NCBI RefSeq assembly: GCF_014645815.1
Contig: NZ_BMML01000010.1
Location: 186,001-250,000 of the forward strand
DNA length: 64,000 nt
Source: Streptomyces fuscichromogenes
GTDB taxonomy: Bacteria > Actinomycetota > Actinomycetes > Streptomycetales > Streptomycetaceae
Reading direction: 5' to 3'
Under the pieces are notes generated by a model, which had not been told where the DNA came from, made no database searches, and saw only the letters and a program-made list of their open reading frames with translations. Below are positions 16,199-24,446 of this stretch, piece after piece (position 1 is the first letter of the stretch; the number at the start of each line of letters is the position of its first letter). The translations under genes and the position numbers were made by a program.

Positions 16199-16987
16199 CG
16201 CTCCGGCTCCCTCCTTCGCTCGTCGTTCCGTCCTTCGGGAGCCCCGCCACGGCCGGGCCCCTCCTGACGGGTTCTCTGCACCCTACGCATGTTCGGCAAA
16301 CCGTTTCAGGCGGCCGTCACATCCCTGTCACGTCCGGCGAGCGCGACCCTCACAGTTCGCGCCAGTGCGCGAGCTCGCCGTACCCTCCGGGCGCGGCCTC
16401 CCCCTTCGGGGCGAACACGCTGACCGGGGGGCCGGACGGCCGTCGGCGCGCTGATCGGCGCGGCCCGGGGCGGGCGCAGGACCGGCCGCGGCGGCGGATG
16501 CGGGGACTCGGCCGGAGGCCGGGGCGCGGGGATCCGCCGACCGGCTCCCGAGGCCGCTCCGCGAGCGCCGATCCTCGATCAGGACGAGGGGCCTTCCCAG
16601 GAGTTCGGCGCGTGGGCGGGCACCGGTGTTCGCCGCGCGCCCGAGACCCGGAGTGCCTGGTCGAGGCGGTGCTCCGGGCGGAGCGGCCGGAAGGGTGAAG
16701 TCCCGTGGGGCGGCTCGGAGTCGGCGACCGGTGGCGCAGCCGGCGGTGCGGTGGCCGGGCGGTTCCGCGGTGTCGCCGTGCACCGCGATGCCGTCGGGGT
16801 GACACCGGCACAGCGGGACCGGATGGTTGCGCGTCGAACGGGTGGTCGGCCGCTCCGGCCGGCAGGCGGAAAGGCTTGGGCAGGGCCGTAGCGCTATGTG
16901 GTTGGCCGGATCCTTTTCGTAGGCGGGGACCCGGCTGCCGGCGCCGTCGGCACGATCGGCACCCGGCTGCCGTCGGTGCCGTACGGC
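16199..16987. other. Long intergenic region, no confident gene
   Basis: About 790 bp between the divergently oriented cupin regulator and the exonuclease. Open frames exist on both strands but their codon bias is poor and they look like GC-driven shadows. One exception is the last 25 or so codons of a minus-strand frame ending at 16350, which reads VFAPKGEAAPGGYGELAHWR and has good GC3 bias; it may be the tail of a decayed or very small gene. I see no tRNA-like fold or riboswitch. Confidence 0.4.
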
Positions 16988-17920
16988 ATGATGCGTGGCG
17001 TGACCGCACGACTGATGCTTCTCGACACCGCCTCGCTGTACTTCCGCGCCTACTTCGGCGTCCCGGACTCCGTGAGGGCACCGGACGGCACGCCGGTCAA
17101 CGCCGTGCGCGGGCTGCTGGACTTCATCGACCGGCTGGTCAGGGACCACCGCCCGGACCTCCTGGTGGCCTGCATGGACGCCGACTGGCGGCCGCAGTGG
17201 CGGGTCGACCTCATCCCCTCCTACAAGGCGCACCGGGTCGCCGAGGAGCGCGCGACGGGACCGGACCAGGAGGAGGTGCCGGACACCCTCTCCCCGCAGG
17301 TGCCGGTCATCGAGGAGGTGCTGGACGCGCTCGGCATCGCCCGGGTCGGCGTCGCCGGGTACGAGGCCGACGACGTGATCGGCACCTTCACCGCGCGGGC
17401 CGGGGGGCCGGTGGACATCGTGACCGGCGACCGGGACCTCTACCAGCTGGTGGACGACGCGCGCGGGGTGCGGGTGCTGTACCCGCTGAAGGGTGTCGGG
17501 ACACTGCAGACGACCGACGAGGCGTGGCTGCGCGAGAAGTACGGGGTGGACGGAAGCGGGTACGCGGATCTGGCGCTGCTGCGCGGGGATCCGAGCGACG
17601 GCCTGCCGGGGGTGCCGGGCATCGGCGAGAAGACGGCCGCGAAGCTGCTCGCCGAGTTCGGTGACCTGGCGGGGATCATGGCCGCGGTCGACGACCCGAA
17701 GGCGAAGCTCACGCCGTCGCAGCGCAAGCGGCTGGACGAGGCCCGGCCGTATGTCGCCGTGGCGCCGAAGGTGGTCAGGGTCGCCGGTGACGTGCCGCTG
17801 CCGGACGTCGACACCGTGCTGCCCAAGGCCCCTCGTGACCAGGCGGGGTTGGACGCCCTGGCCGCCCGCTGGGGGCTGGGCGGCTCGCTGAACCGCCTGC
17901 TGGTGACGCTGGAGGCCTGA
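16988..17920 (+). CDS. 5'-3' exonuclease (FEN/DNA polymerase I N-terminal family)
   Basis: 310 residues from the ATG at 16988; ATG 16991 and GTG 17000 are alternatives, none with a clear ribosome-binding site. The PIN-like N-terminal domain shows LMLLDTASLYFRAYFGVP, FMDADWRP-type and GYEADDVIGT with its acidic pair and TGDRDLYQLVDD, the metal-binding residues of flap nucleases. A helix-hairpin-helix follows (GVPGIGEKTAAKLLAEFG). It lacks a polymerase domain, so it is a stand-alone nuclease for primer or flap removal in replication and repair. No operon partner is apparent. Confidence 0.9.
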   Translation: MMRGVTARLMLLDTASLYFRAYFGVPDSVRAPDGTPVNAVRGLLDFIDRLVRDHRPDLLVACMDADWRPQWRVDLIPSYKAHRVAEERATGPDQEEVPDTLSPQVPVIEEVLDALGIARVGVAGYEADDVIGTFTARAGGPVDIVTGDRDLYQLVDDARGVRVLYPLKGVGTLQTTDEAWLREKYGVDGSGYADLALLRGDPSDGLPGVPGIGEKTAAKLLAEFGDLAGIMAAVDDPKAKLTPSQRKRLDEARPYVAVAPKVVRVAGDVPLPDVDTVLPKAPRDQAGLDALAARWGLGGSLNRLLVTLEA

Positions 17921-17994
17921 TCCCGAAGGAATTGTTTGCGCAAAACACGCTCATCGAGTGTTCATGGAGGAGGTGTTAACTGGGAAGGAGATGC

Positions 17995-18014
17995 TAACTT
18001 AGGTAAACCTAACC
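17995..18014. promoter_or_regulatory. Iron box (DmdR/DtxR-type operator)
   Basis: TTAGGT-AA-ACCTAA at 17999-18012, inside TAACTTAGGTAAACCTAAC, is the dyad recognised by iron-loaded DtxR-family repressors (DmdR1 in Streptomyces). It lies 23 bp upstream of the siderophore-interacting protein start, where bound repressor would block transcription. Confidence 0.85.
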
Positions 18015-18035
18015 AATGGAGCAGGGAGGCCGGTC

Positions 18036-18881
18036 ATGGCGGAGCGCTCGGGACGTAAGCCGCGTAAGCCCCATTCCGCTCAGGTGGTGCGCACCGAACG
18101 ATTGAGCCCGCACATGCAGCGTGTGGTGCTCGGGGGTGACGGACTCGCCGGTTTCGCCGCGGACACCTGCACCGATCACTACGTGAAACTCCTCTTCGGC
18201 CCTGCGGGCGTCACCTACCCGGAGCCCTTCGACCTGGAGCGGATCCGCGCCGAGTTCCCCCGTGAGCAGTGGCCGGTGACCCGGACCTACACCGTGCGCT
18301 CCTGGGATCCCGAACACCAGGAGCTGACCCTGGACTTCGTGGTGCACGGCGACGAGGGCCTGGCCGGACCGTGGGCCTGCCGGGTCCAGCCCGGCGAGAC
18401 GGTGCGCTTCATGGGCCCCGGCGGCGCCTACGCCCCCGACGCGAGCGCCGACTGGCACCTGCTCGTCGGTGATGAGAGCGCGCTGCCCGCGATCGCCCGC
18501 GCCCTGGAGTCCCTGCCGGCCGGGGCCAGGACGTTCGCCTTCGTGGAGATCCCCGGCCCCGAGGAGGAGCAGAAGGTCGACTCCGACGTGGAGGTCGTCT
18601 GGCTGCACCGGGGCACGCGGCCGGTCGGCGAGGCCCTGGTCGCGGCGGTACGGGAGCTGGAGTTCCCGGAGGGCCGGGTGCATGCCTTCGTGCACGGCGA
18701 GGCGAGCTTCGTGAAGGAGCTGCGGGCGCTGCTGCGCGTCGAGCGCCAGATCCCGCGCGAGGACCTCTCCATCTCCGGCTACTGGCGGCTCGGGCACAAC
18801 GAGGACGGCTGGCAGGCCTCCAAGCGCGAGTGGAACGCCCGGATCGAGGCCGAGCAGGAGGGCGGCGCGGCCGCGGCCTGA
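18036..18881 (+). CDS. Siderophore-interacting protein (ferric-siderophore reductase, FAD-binding)
   Basis: 281 residues from the ATG at 18036 (GGGAGG upstream). SIP family: the N-terminal FAD-binding beta barrel contains RTYTVRSWD (the R-x-Y-T/S-x-R flavin motif) and the C-terminal domain is NAD(P)H-binding (ending in SISGYWRLGHNEDGW). It reduces ferric siderophores in the cytosol to release iron. The iron box immediately upstream predicts repression by DmdR-type regulators under iron-replete conditions, which supports the function. It is a single gene followed by a hairpin shared with the convergent ABC permease gene. Confidence 0.92.
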   Translation: MAERSGRKPRKPHSAQVVRTERLSPHMQRVVLGGDGLAGFAADTCTDHYVKLLFGPAGVTYPEPFDLERIRAEFPREQWPVTRTYTVRSWDPEHQELTLDFVVHGDEGLAGPWACRVQPGETVRFMGPGGAYAPDASADWHLLVGDESALPAIARALESLPAGARTFAFVEIPGPEEEQKVDSDVEVVWLHRGTRPVGEALVAAVRELEFPEGRVHAFVHGEASFVKELRALLRVERQIPREDLSISGYWRLGHNEDGWQASKREWNARIEAEQEGGAAAA

Positions 18882-18887
18882 GCGGAC

Positions 18888-18916
18888 CGGCGGCACCTCA
18901 CCAGGAGATGCCGCCG
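18888..18916. terminator. Hairpin between convergent SIP and ABC permease genes
   Basis: CGGCGGCA (18888-18895) pairs perfectly with TGCCGCCG (18909-18916) around a 13-base loop, 7 bp after the SIP stop and 12 bp after the permease stop. It fits a bidirectional terminator. Confidence 0.6.
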
Positions 18917-18927
18917 CCCCGCGTCGG

Positions 18928-19704
18928 TCACACCGACCGCTGATACGACCTGAAGGTCCTGATCGACAGCCACACGGCCGCGACCGCCAGCGCGAGCAGC
19001 GCCCCGCCGCGGCCGAGCACCGCACCCCAGTCGGGGTCCGCCGACATCGCCGAACGGCCCGCCACCATCGCCCAGTTGAGCGGGTTGAAGTCGGCGATGT
19101 GCCGCATCCAGCCGGGCATCTGGGACGGTGCCATGAAGGCGCTGGACAGGAACGTCAGCGGGAGCAGCAGGAAGGTGTTGATCCCGATGATCGACTCCCG
19201 CTCGCGCACCAGCATGCCGAGCGCGTTGGAGAGCGCGCCGAAGACGGTGCCGAGCAGCACGGCGGCCACCACCAGGACGGCCGTGCCCGCGATCCCGCCC
19301 GGGTAGTCGGCACCGCCCAGCAGGCCGAGCAGCACGATGATCAGCGACTGGCCGGCGGTGACCAGGCCGTTGTTCACCACGTTGCCGTTCATCAGCGCGG
19401 CCCTGCTGACCGGGGTGGTGAGGAAGCGGTTGAGGGTGCCGCGCTGTATCTCCTCCAAGGTGCCCATGCCCGCCCACATGTTGGAGCTGAGGGCGCTCAT
19501 CACGACCACGCCCGGCACCAGGTAGTCGAGGTAGGACGTGGTACCGAAGCCGCCCAGCTCGATGACCTTCTTGAAGAGGTTGCCGAACAGGAACAGCCAG
19601 ATCACCGGCTGGATCAGGGTGATCACGGCGAACGCGGGCTGCCGGGCGAAGACCAGCAGCTGACGCTGGGTCATGTACCAGGTCTGGGACATCGCGTTGC
19701 TCAT
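18928..19704 (-). CDS. DrrB-like ABC-2 type transporter permease
   Basis: 258 residues with about six hydrophobic helices, e.g. PAFAVITLIQPVIWLFLFG, VLVVAAVLLGTVFGAL and GINTFLLLPLTFLSSAFMAP. The conserved NPLNW and the central ERES-type loop identify the ABC-2 daunorubicin-resistance/lipid exporter permease family. The ATG at 19704 overlaps the stop of the ATPase gene (ATGA), so the two products form one exporter in the membrane. The substrate is unknown; relatives pump drugs or secondary metabolites. Confidence 0.9.
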   Translation of the reverse strand: MSNAMSQTWYMTQRQLLVFARQPAFAVITLIQPVIWLFLFGNLFKKVIELGGFGTTSYLDYLVPGVVVMSALSSNMWAGMGTLEEIQRGTLNRFLTTPVSRAALMNGNVVNNGLVTAGQSLIIVLLGLLGGADYPGGIAGTAVLVVAAVLLGTVFGALSNALGMLVRERESIIGINTFLLLPLTFLSSAFMAPSQMPGWMRHIADFNPLNWAMVAGRSAMSADPDWGAVLGRGGALLALAVAAVWLSIRTFRSYQRSV

Positions 19705-20708
19705 CGGGCACCTCCGGCCAGGGCGAGGGAGTCGGTGGTGTCGGCCTCCGCGTAACGGCGGCCCGCGTAGCGCAGGTAGACGTCGTCGAGGGAGGGCCGG
19801 GCGACGGTCGCGGCCGCCACCGTCACCCCGGCCCGCTCCAGGGCGGCCAGCAGCGCCGGCATCGCGGCGGCTCCGTCGTCGGCGCGGGCGCTGATCCGGC
19901 GTCCGTCGAACAGCGCCTCGTGCACGCCCGGCAGCCCGGTCAGGGCCCCGGCGAGCAGGGTGCGGCCGGCCTCCCCGGGCGCCTCGCGCAGCTCCACGTG
20001 GACGGCGTCGCCGCGCAGTTCGCCCTTGAGGGAGTCCGGGGTGCCCTCGACCACGACCCGGCCGCGGTCGACGATCGCGACCCGCTCGGCGAGCCGGTCG
20101 GCCTCCTCCAGGTAGTGCGTGGTGAGCAGGATGGTCAGGCCCTCCTCGCCGGCCAGCCGGCCGATCTCGTCCCACATCGCGGTGCGGGCCTCCGGGTCCA
20201 GGCCGGTGGTGGGCTCGTCGAGGAAGAGCACCTCGGGGCGGTGGACCAGGCCGAGCGCCACGTCGAGTCGGCGCCGCATCCCGCCGGAGTACCCCTTGAC
20301 CTGGCGGCCGGCCGCCTCGGTGAGGGTGAAGCGGTCCAGCAGCTCGTCGACCCGGCGGTTCAGCGCGGCCCCGCGCAGGCCGTAGAGCCTGCCCTGGAGC
20401 CGGAGGTTCTCCCGGCCGGTGGCGACCGGGTCGGCGCCGGAGTTCTGGGCGACCACGCCGATCGCGCGGCGCACCCGGTCGGGGTGGCGCAGCACGTCGT
20501 GCCCGGCCACGGTGGCGGTGCCCGAGTCGGGGCGGGCCAGGGTGGTGAGGATCTTGACGGTGGTGGACTTGCCGGCGCCGTTGGGCCCGAGGAGCCCGAA
20601 GACGGTGCCGGGTTCGACGGTGACGTCCATGCCGTTCAGCGCGGTGACGTCACCGGGGTAGGTCTTGACCAGCTGGCGCGCCTGCACTGCGGGCGCACGG
20701 GTGTTCAT
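19701..20708 (-). CDS. DrrA-like ABC transporter ATP-binding protein
   Basis: 335 residues. Walker A GPNGAGKST, ABC signature YSGGM, Walker B VLFLDEPTTGLDP and the H-loop LLTTHYLEEAD are all present. The C-terminal extension of about 100 residues (ending GRRYAEADTTDSLAL) is typical of DrrA-type drug exporters. It is co-translated with the permease through a 4-base overlap. The PadR-family gene upstream on the same strand is the probable regulator of the pair. Four CTGTCAT copies (minus strand) lie over and just upstream of the start codon. Confidence 0.92.
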   Translation of the reverse strand: MNTRAPAVQARQLVKTYPGDVTALNGMDVTVEPGTVFGLLGPNGAGKSTTVKILTTLARPDSGTATVAGHDVLRHPDRVRRAIGVVAQNSGADPVATGRENLRLQGRLYGLRGAALNRRVDELLDRFTLTEAAGRQVKGYSGGMRRRLDVALGLVHRPEVLFLDEPTTGLDPEARTAMWDEIGRLAGEEGLTILLTTHYLEEADRLAERVAIVDRGRVVVEGTPDSLKGELRGDAVHVELREAPGEAGRTLLAGALTGLPGVHEALFDGRRISARADDGAAAMPALLAALERAGVTVAAATVARPSLDDVYLRYAGRRYAEADTTDSLALAGGAR

Positions 20709-20906
20709 GACAGGGCTCTCCTGATCGAGCGGATGACAGATGACAGGGGATGACAGCTGATCCGCCTGAGGAGCGCCGGGCTATCCTGGATGTGCCGCAC
20801 CTCGGTCGCCCGGATCTGCCTCACGGCGGATTCAGCTCGGGGTTCGAGACCCTGGCGGAGCTGCTGCAACAGCTCTGCCGGGGTCTGTTTTCTCTCGCAG
20901 CTCCTT

Positions 20907-21542
20907 CTACTGCTGCTCCACCTCCGTGAACTCCGACGGGAACTCGCCGGTCTCGTGGAACCGGCGCCAGCCCTCGACGCCCGGCAGTGAACCGTCCCGT
21001 ATCTCCCGCACGAAGCCGCGGACCCATTCGGTCTGCGCCTCCAGCATGTGCAGGTGGTACTCGACCTCGACGACGAAGAGCCGGGGCAGCGTCTCGTGCA
21101 GCTTCTCCAGTACGGCCCGGCCGCCGGCGACCTCCACCTCCAGGGAGCTCAACCGCTCCGCCAGCAGGCGCTCGACCTCGTCCGGAGGCAGGGCGCCCAT
21201 CAACGAGAGCGCCGTCTCGAAGATCGGGTACTCCTTCGCCGGGACGGCCATCAGGTCGGACAGCCAGTGGACCATCTCCTCGCGTCCGGCCTCGGTGATG
21301 CCGTAGACCGTGCGCTCCGGGCGGTTGCCCTGCCGCTCCACGTCGGCCACCTCGACGAAGCCGTGCTTCTCCAGGTTCTGCATGACCGTGTAGAGCGAGC
21401 CGTAGTTGATGCGGGTGCTGGTGTCCTTGCCCTGACGGCGCATGGTCTGGGCGATCTCGTACGGATGCATCGGCTTCTGCCAGAGGGTCGTCAGCACGAC
21501 GAGCGCCAGAGGATTGCCGAGCTTGCGCCGCTTCGCCGCCAT
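20907..21542 (-). CDS. PadR-family transcriptional regulator
   Basis: 211 residues from the ATG at 21542, preceded by GGAGG at six bases; an in-frame ATG at 21587 is less likely. The winged helix reads LVVLTTLWQKPMHPYEI, then INYGSLYTVMQNLEKHGFV and TVYGITEAG, typical of PadR, followed by a helical C-terminal dimerisation domain. PadR genes beside DrrAB exporters usually repress them and respond to the exported compound. The exporter operon begins 199 bp downstream on the same strand, so it keeps its own promoter. Confidence 0.88.
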   Translation of the reverse strand: MAAKRRKLGNPLALVVLTTLWQKPMHPYEIAQTMRRQGKDTSTRINYGSLYTVMQNLEKHGFVEVADVERQGNRPERTVYGITEAGREEMVHWLSDLMAVPAKEYPIFETALSLMGALPPDEVERLLAERLSSLEVEVAGGRAVLEKLHETLPRLFVVEVEYHLHMLEAQTEWVRGFVREIRDGSLPGVEGWRRFHETGEFPSEFTEVEQQ

Positions 21543-21713
21543 CCCGACCTCCGAACTCCTCGCCTCCGAATATCCGTACCCGAACATATCGCGACTGCGT
21601 CGAGGCCGTCAATACACACGATGTATCGCGTTTCGAGGGAGTCCGCAAGGGCGTGAGGACTTGGGCCCGCCCCGGACACGGCCACGTGACGCGTCCGAAA
21701 CAGCGCATCCCTA

Positions 21714-21755
21714 ATTTCTGTCGCCCGACAGGAATTTCTGTCGCCCGACAGGAAG
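21714..21755. promoter_or_regulatory. Tandem operator-like palindromes upstream of the APC permease
   Basis: Two overlapping 22-bp sites, each ATTTCTGTCG-CC-CGACAGGAA(T/G), at 21714-21735 and 21734-21755, exactly 20 bp apart. The same site, with perfect symmetry, is found at 30095-30116 beside a TetR gene. They end 24 bp before the permease start, a typical repressor position. Confidence 0.75.
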
Positions 21756-21779
21756 TCCGCCTGACAGGCAGGTGCCGCC

Positions 21780-23288
21780 GTGACGACTCTCGACGACCAC
21801 TCCCTGGAGGAGTTCGGCTACCGCCAGGAGCTGCACCGCAGCCTCGGCCGGTACGCCTCGTTCGCCGCCGGGTTCTCCTTCATCTCCGTACTGACGACCG
21901 TCTTCCAGTTCTTCGCCTTCGGGTACGCGTTCGGCGGCCCGGTCTTCTTCTTGGCCTGGCCGGCCGTGCTGGTCGGCCAGCTGCTGGTGGCCGCGTGCTT
22001 CGCCGAACTGGCCGGGCGCTACCCCATCTCCGGCGCCATCTACCAGTGGTCCTCACGCCTCTCGAACCCGTCCTTCGGCTGGTTCGCCGGCTGGATCATG
22101 GTGATCGGGCAGATCGTGGTGGTCGCGGCGGCCGCGCTCGCGCTCCAGATGGTGCTGCCCGCACTGTGGTCCGGCTTCCAGCTGATCGGCACGGACGCCT
22201 CGCCGGTCTCGGCCGACGGAGCCGCCAACGCCGCCGTGCTGGGTGTCGTCCTGCTGGTACTGACCACCCTCGTCAACGTCCTGGACAACCGGGTGATGTC
22301 CGTGATCAACCGGGTCGGGGTGACCGCCGAGATCATCGGTGCGGTGCTGATCATCGTGCTGCTGCTCACCCACTCCAGGCGCTCCCCGGGTATCACGTTC
22401 CACACCGGTACGGCCGCCGAGGGCGGGCTGCTGGGCGCCCTGCTGGTCGGTTCGTTCACGGCCGCGTACGTGATGATCGGCTTCGACAGCGCGGGCGAGA
22501 TGAGCGAGGAGACGCACCAGCCGCGACGGACCGCGCCGCGCACGATCCTCACGGCGCTGTCCGCCGCGGGCCTGCTCGGCGGCCTGGTCGTCCTGGGCGG
22601 CCTGTTGGCCGCGCCCAGCCTGACCGACGGGCACCTGGGGGTCGACGGGCTGAGCTACGTCCTGACCAGCAGCCTCGGGGACGGGGTGGGCCGGGCGCTG
22701 CTGGCCGACGTGGTGGTGGCGATCGCGGTGGCGACGCTGGCGATCCAGACCGCGGCCTCCCGGATGCTGTTCTCCATGGCCCGGGACGGGCAGCTGCCGT
22801 TCGCCGACCGGCTGGCGCGGGTGAATCCCCGTACCGGGATGCCCGGGGCGCCGGCCGTGGTGGTCGGGGTGCTCGCCGGTGCGCTGCTGCTGCTCAACTT
22901 CGCCTCGCCGGACGCGTTCCTGGCGATCGGGACCACGTGCATCGTGATGCTGTACCTCGCCTACGCGATGGTGACCGGGCCGCTGCTGGTACGGCGGCTG
23001 CGGGGCGAGTTCCGGGTCGAGGGGACGGACGAGACCGGGGCGCCGCTGTTCTCGCTGGGACGGTGGGGGGTGCCGGTGAACGTGGTCGCGCTGCTGTACG
23101 GGCTGGTGATGACCGTGAATCTGGCATGGCCCAGGGCGGCGGTGTACGACCCGGCGGGGGGTCACTGGTACTTCCGGTGGTTCACCGTGTTGTTCCTGGT
23201 CGGGACTTTGGTGGTGGGCGGCGTTTGGAGGCTCACCCGGGCCGAGTCGCGGAGTGCGGTCGCTGTGCCGGAGGAGGCTGTGGCGTAG
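21780..23288 (+). CDS. APC-superfamily amino acid/amine permease
   Basis: 502 residues, GTG start at 21780, about twelve membrane helices. It has the APC features GFSFISVLTTVFQFFAFGY in helix 1, ELAGRYPISGAIYQWSSRL in the helix 2/3 region (the consensus amphipathic motif) and FDSAGEMSEETHQPRRTAP after helix 6. It is a proton- or cation-coupled importer of an amino acid or a nitrogenous compound. The operator-like repeats in front match those before the DUF1989/carboxylase/allophanate hydrolase operon at 30.1 kb, so guanidine, urea or a related compound is a plausible substrate; this is inferred from regulation only. Confidence 0.87.
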   Translation: MTTLDDHSLEEFGYRQELHRSLGRYASFAAGFSFISVLTTVFQFFAFGYAFGGPVFFLAWPAVLVGQLLVAACFAELAGRYPISGAIYQWSSRLSNPSFGWFAGWIMVIGQIVVVAAAALALQMVLPALWSGFQLIGTDASPVSADGAANAAVLGVVLLVLTTLVNVLDNRVMSVINRVGVTAEIIGAVLIIVLLLTHSRRSPGITFHTGTAAEGGLLGALLVGSFTAAYVMIGFDSAGEMSEETHQPRRTAPRTILTALSAAGLLGGLVVLGGLLAAPSLTDGHLGVDGLSYVLTSSLGDGVGRALLADVVVAIAVATLAIQTAASRMLFSMARDGQLPFADRLARVNPRTGMPGAPAVVVGVLAGALLLLNFASPDAFLAIGTTCIVMLYLAYAMVTGPLLVRRLRGEFRVEGTDETGAPLFSLGRWGVPVNVVALLYGLVMTVNLAWPRAAVYDPAGGHWYFRWFTVLFLVGTLVVGGVWRLTRAESRSAVAVPEEAVA

Positions 23289-23299
23289 TCGGTCGGGTG

Positions 23300-23350
23300 C
23301 GGGTGGGTGGGGGCTGGTCGCGCGGTTCCCCGCGCCCCCAAGCAGTTCCC
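23300..23350. repeat. Streptomyces intergenic repeat (copy 3, variant)
   Basis: GGGGGCTGGTCGCGCGGTTC and a duplicated CAGTTCCCCGCGCC-like block follow the permease stop. It is a degenerate relative of the hairpin repeat at 1530-1571 without the closing GGGGCGC arm, so it is less likely to terminate transcription. Confidence 0.5.
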
Positions 23351-23393
23351 CGCGCCTCCAAGAAGAGGGCGTTCCCCGTAGCCTTGGCTGCAA

Positions 23394-24347
23394 ATGAGAC
23401 GTAAGACCGCAGCCCCACGCTCCCCTCTCCCCCAGCGCCAGGGGGTGGACCCCGTGCGGATCCGGTTGCCCTTCTGCGAGGAGTGGGCCACCGTCGGCGA
23501 GTATCTCGTGGCCCGGCTCTCCGGAGCCGGGCCCGGTGTCGTCGAGGGGATGCTGGACTCGGGGCTCGTCGTGGGCGCCGACGGAGAACCCGTCGGCGCC
23601 CGTACGCCCTACGTCCCCGGCCGCTACCTCTTCTTCCACCGCGACCTGCCTCCCGAGGTCCCCGTCCCCTTCTCCCTCGACGTCGTCCACCGTGACGCGC
23701 ACCTCGTCGTCGCCGACAAGCCGCACTTCCTCGCCACCACCCCGCGCGGCAGTCACGTCACCGAGACCGCGCTGGCCCGGCTGCGGCGGGAGCTGGACCT
23801 GCCGGAGCTCGGGGCCGCACACCGGCTGGACCGGCTCACCGCCGGGCTCGTGCTGTTCGTCGTGCGGCCCGCGGAGCGCGGCGCGTACCAGCGGCTGTTC
23901 GGCGAGCGGCAGGTGCGCAAGGAGTACGAGGCGATCGCGCCGTACGATCCCACGCTCGCCGTTCCCCGGACCGTGCGCAGCCGCATCCTGAAGGAGCGCG
24001 GGGTGCCCGCGGCCCGGGAGATCGAAGGGGAGCCCAATGCGGAGACCCTCGTCGAACTGGTCGGGCGCAGCGGCGACCTGGGGCGCTACCGGCTCACCCC
24101 GCGCACCGGGCAGACACATCAACTGCGGGTCCACATGAGCGCGTTGGGGGTGCCGATTCTCGGCGATCCGCTGTATCCGGTGGTGACCGACCCCGTGCCG
24201 GACGGTGACTTCCGGCGTCCGCTGCAACTGCTGGCACGGCGGCTGGAGTTCACCGATCCGGTCACGGGGGTGGAGCATCGGCTGCGCAGCGCACGGACGC
24301 TGCGGGCCTGGGAGTCGTACCAGGACTGGGCCGGTCCGCGGGAGTAG
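23394..24347 (+). CDS. RluA-family pseudouridine synthase
   Basis: 317 residues from the ATG at 23394. The catalytic motif is AAHRLDRLTAGLVLF (HRLD with its aspartate), followed by the family motifs RKEYEAI, RTGQTHQLRVHMSALGVPILGDPLY and LLARRLEF. An N-terminal S4-like segment (VGEYLVARLSG) may bind RNA. It isomerises uridine to pseudouridine in rRNA or tRNA in the cytosol; the site cannot be inferred. It is a single gene between two copies of the intergenic repeat, and converges on the conservon P450 gene. Confidence 0.9.
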   Translation: MRRKTAAPRSPLPQRQGVDPVRIRLPFCEEWATVGEYLVARLSGAGPGVVEGMLDSGLVVGADGEPVGARTPYVPGRYLFFHRDLPPEVPVPFSLDVVHRDAHLVVADKPHFLATTPRGSHVTETALARLRRELDLPELGAAHRLDRLTAGLVLFVVRPAERGAYQRLFGERQVRKEYEAIAPYDPTLAVPRTVRSRILKERGVPAAREIEGEPNAETLVELVGRSGDLGRYRLTPRTGQTHQLRVHMSALGVPILGDPLYPVVTDPVPDGDFRRPLQLLARRLEFTDPVTGVEHRLRSARTLRAWESYQDWAGPRE

Positions 24348-24356
24348 CGGTTCGGC

Positions 24357-24405
24357 CGCGCCCCGAAGGGGCGCGGGGAACTGCGCGCCCAGCCACGACG
24401 GCGCC
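24357..24405. repeat. Streptomyces intergenic repeat with hairpin (copy 4, inverted)
   Basis: CGCGCCCC (24357-24364) and GGGGCGCG (24368-24375) form a stem with loop GAA, followed by GGAACTGCGCGCCCAGCCAC; this is copy 1 in the opposite orientation. It lies between two convergent genes and fits a bidirectional terminator. Confidence 0.65.
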
Positions 24406-24446
24406 GCGGCGGACCGACGCGTATCGCGGCACTTCCAGCGGAGCGC

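Noticed and set aside
16898..16987. Longer N-terminus for the 5'-3' exonuclease from an upstream in-frame start
   Set aside because: The extra residues are Gly/Pro-rich with poor codon bias and family homology begins just after the later starts.
22053..24278. 741-codon minus-strand frame through the permease and pseudouridine synthase genes
   Set aside because: Both plus-strand genes show clear family motifs; the antisense frame is His/Gln/Arg-rich without domains.
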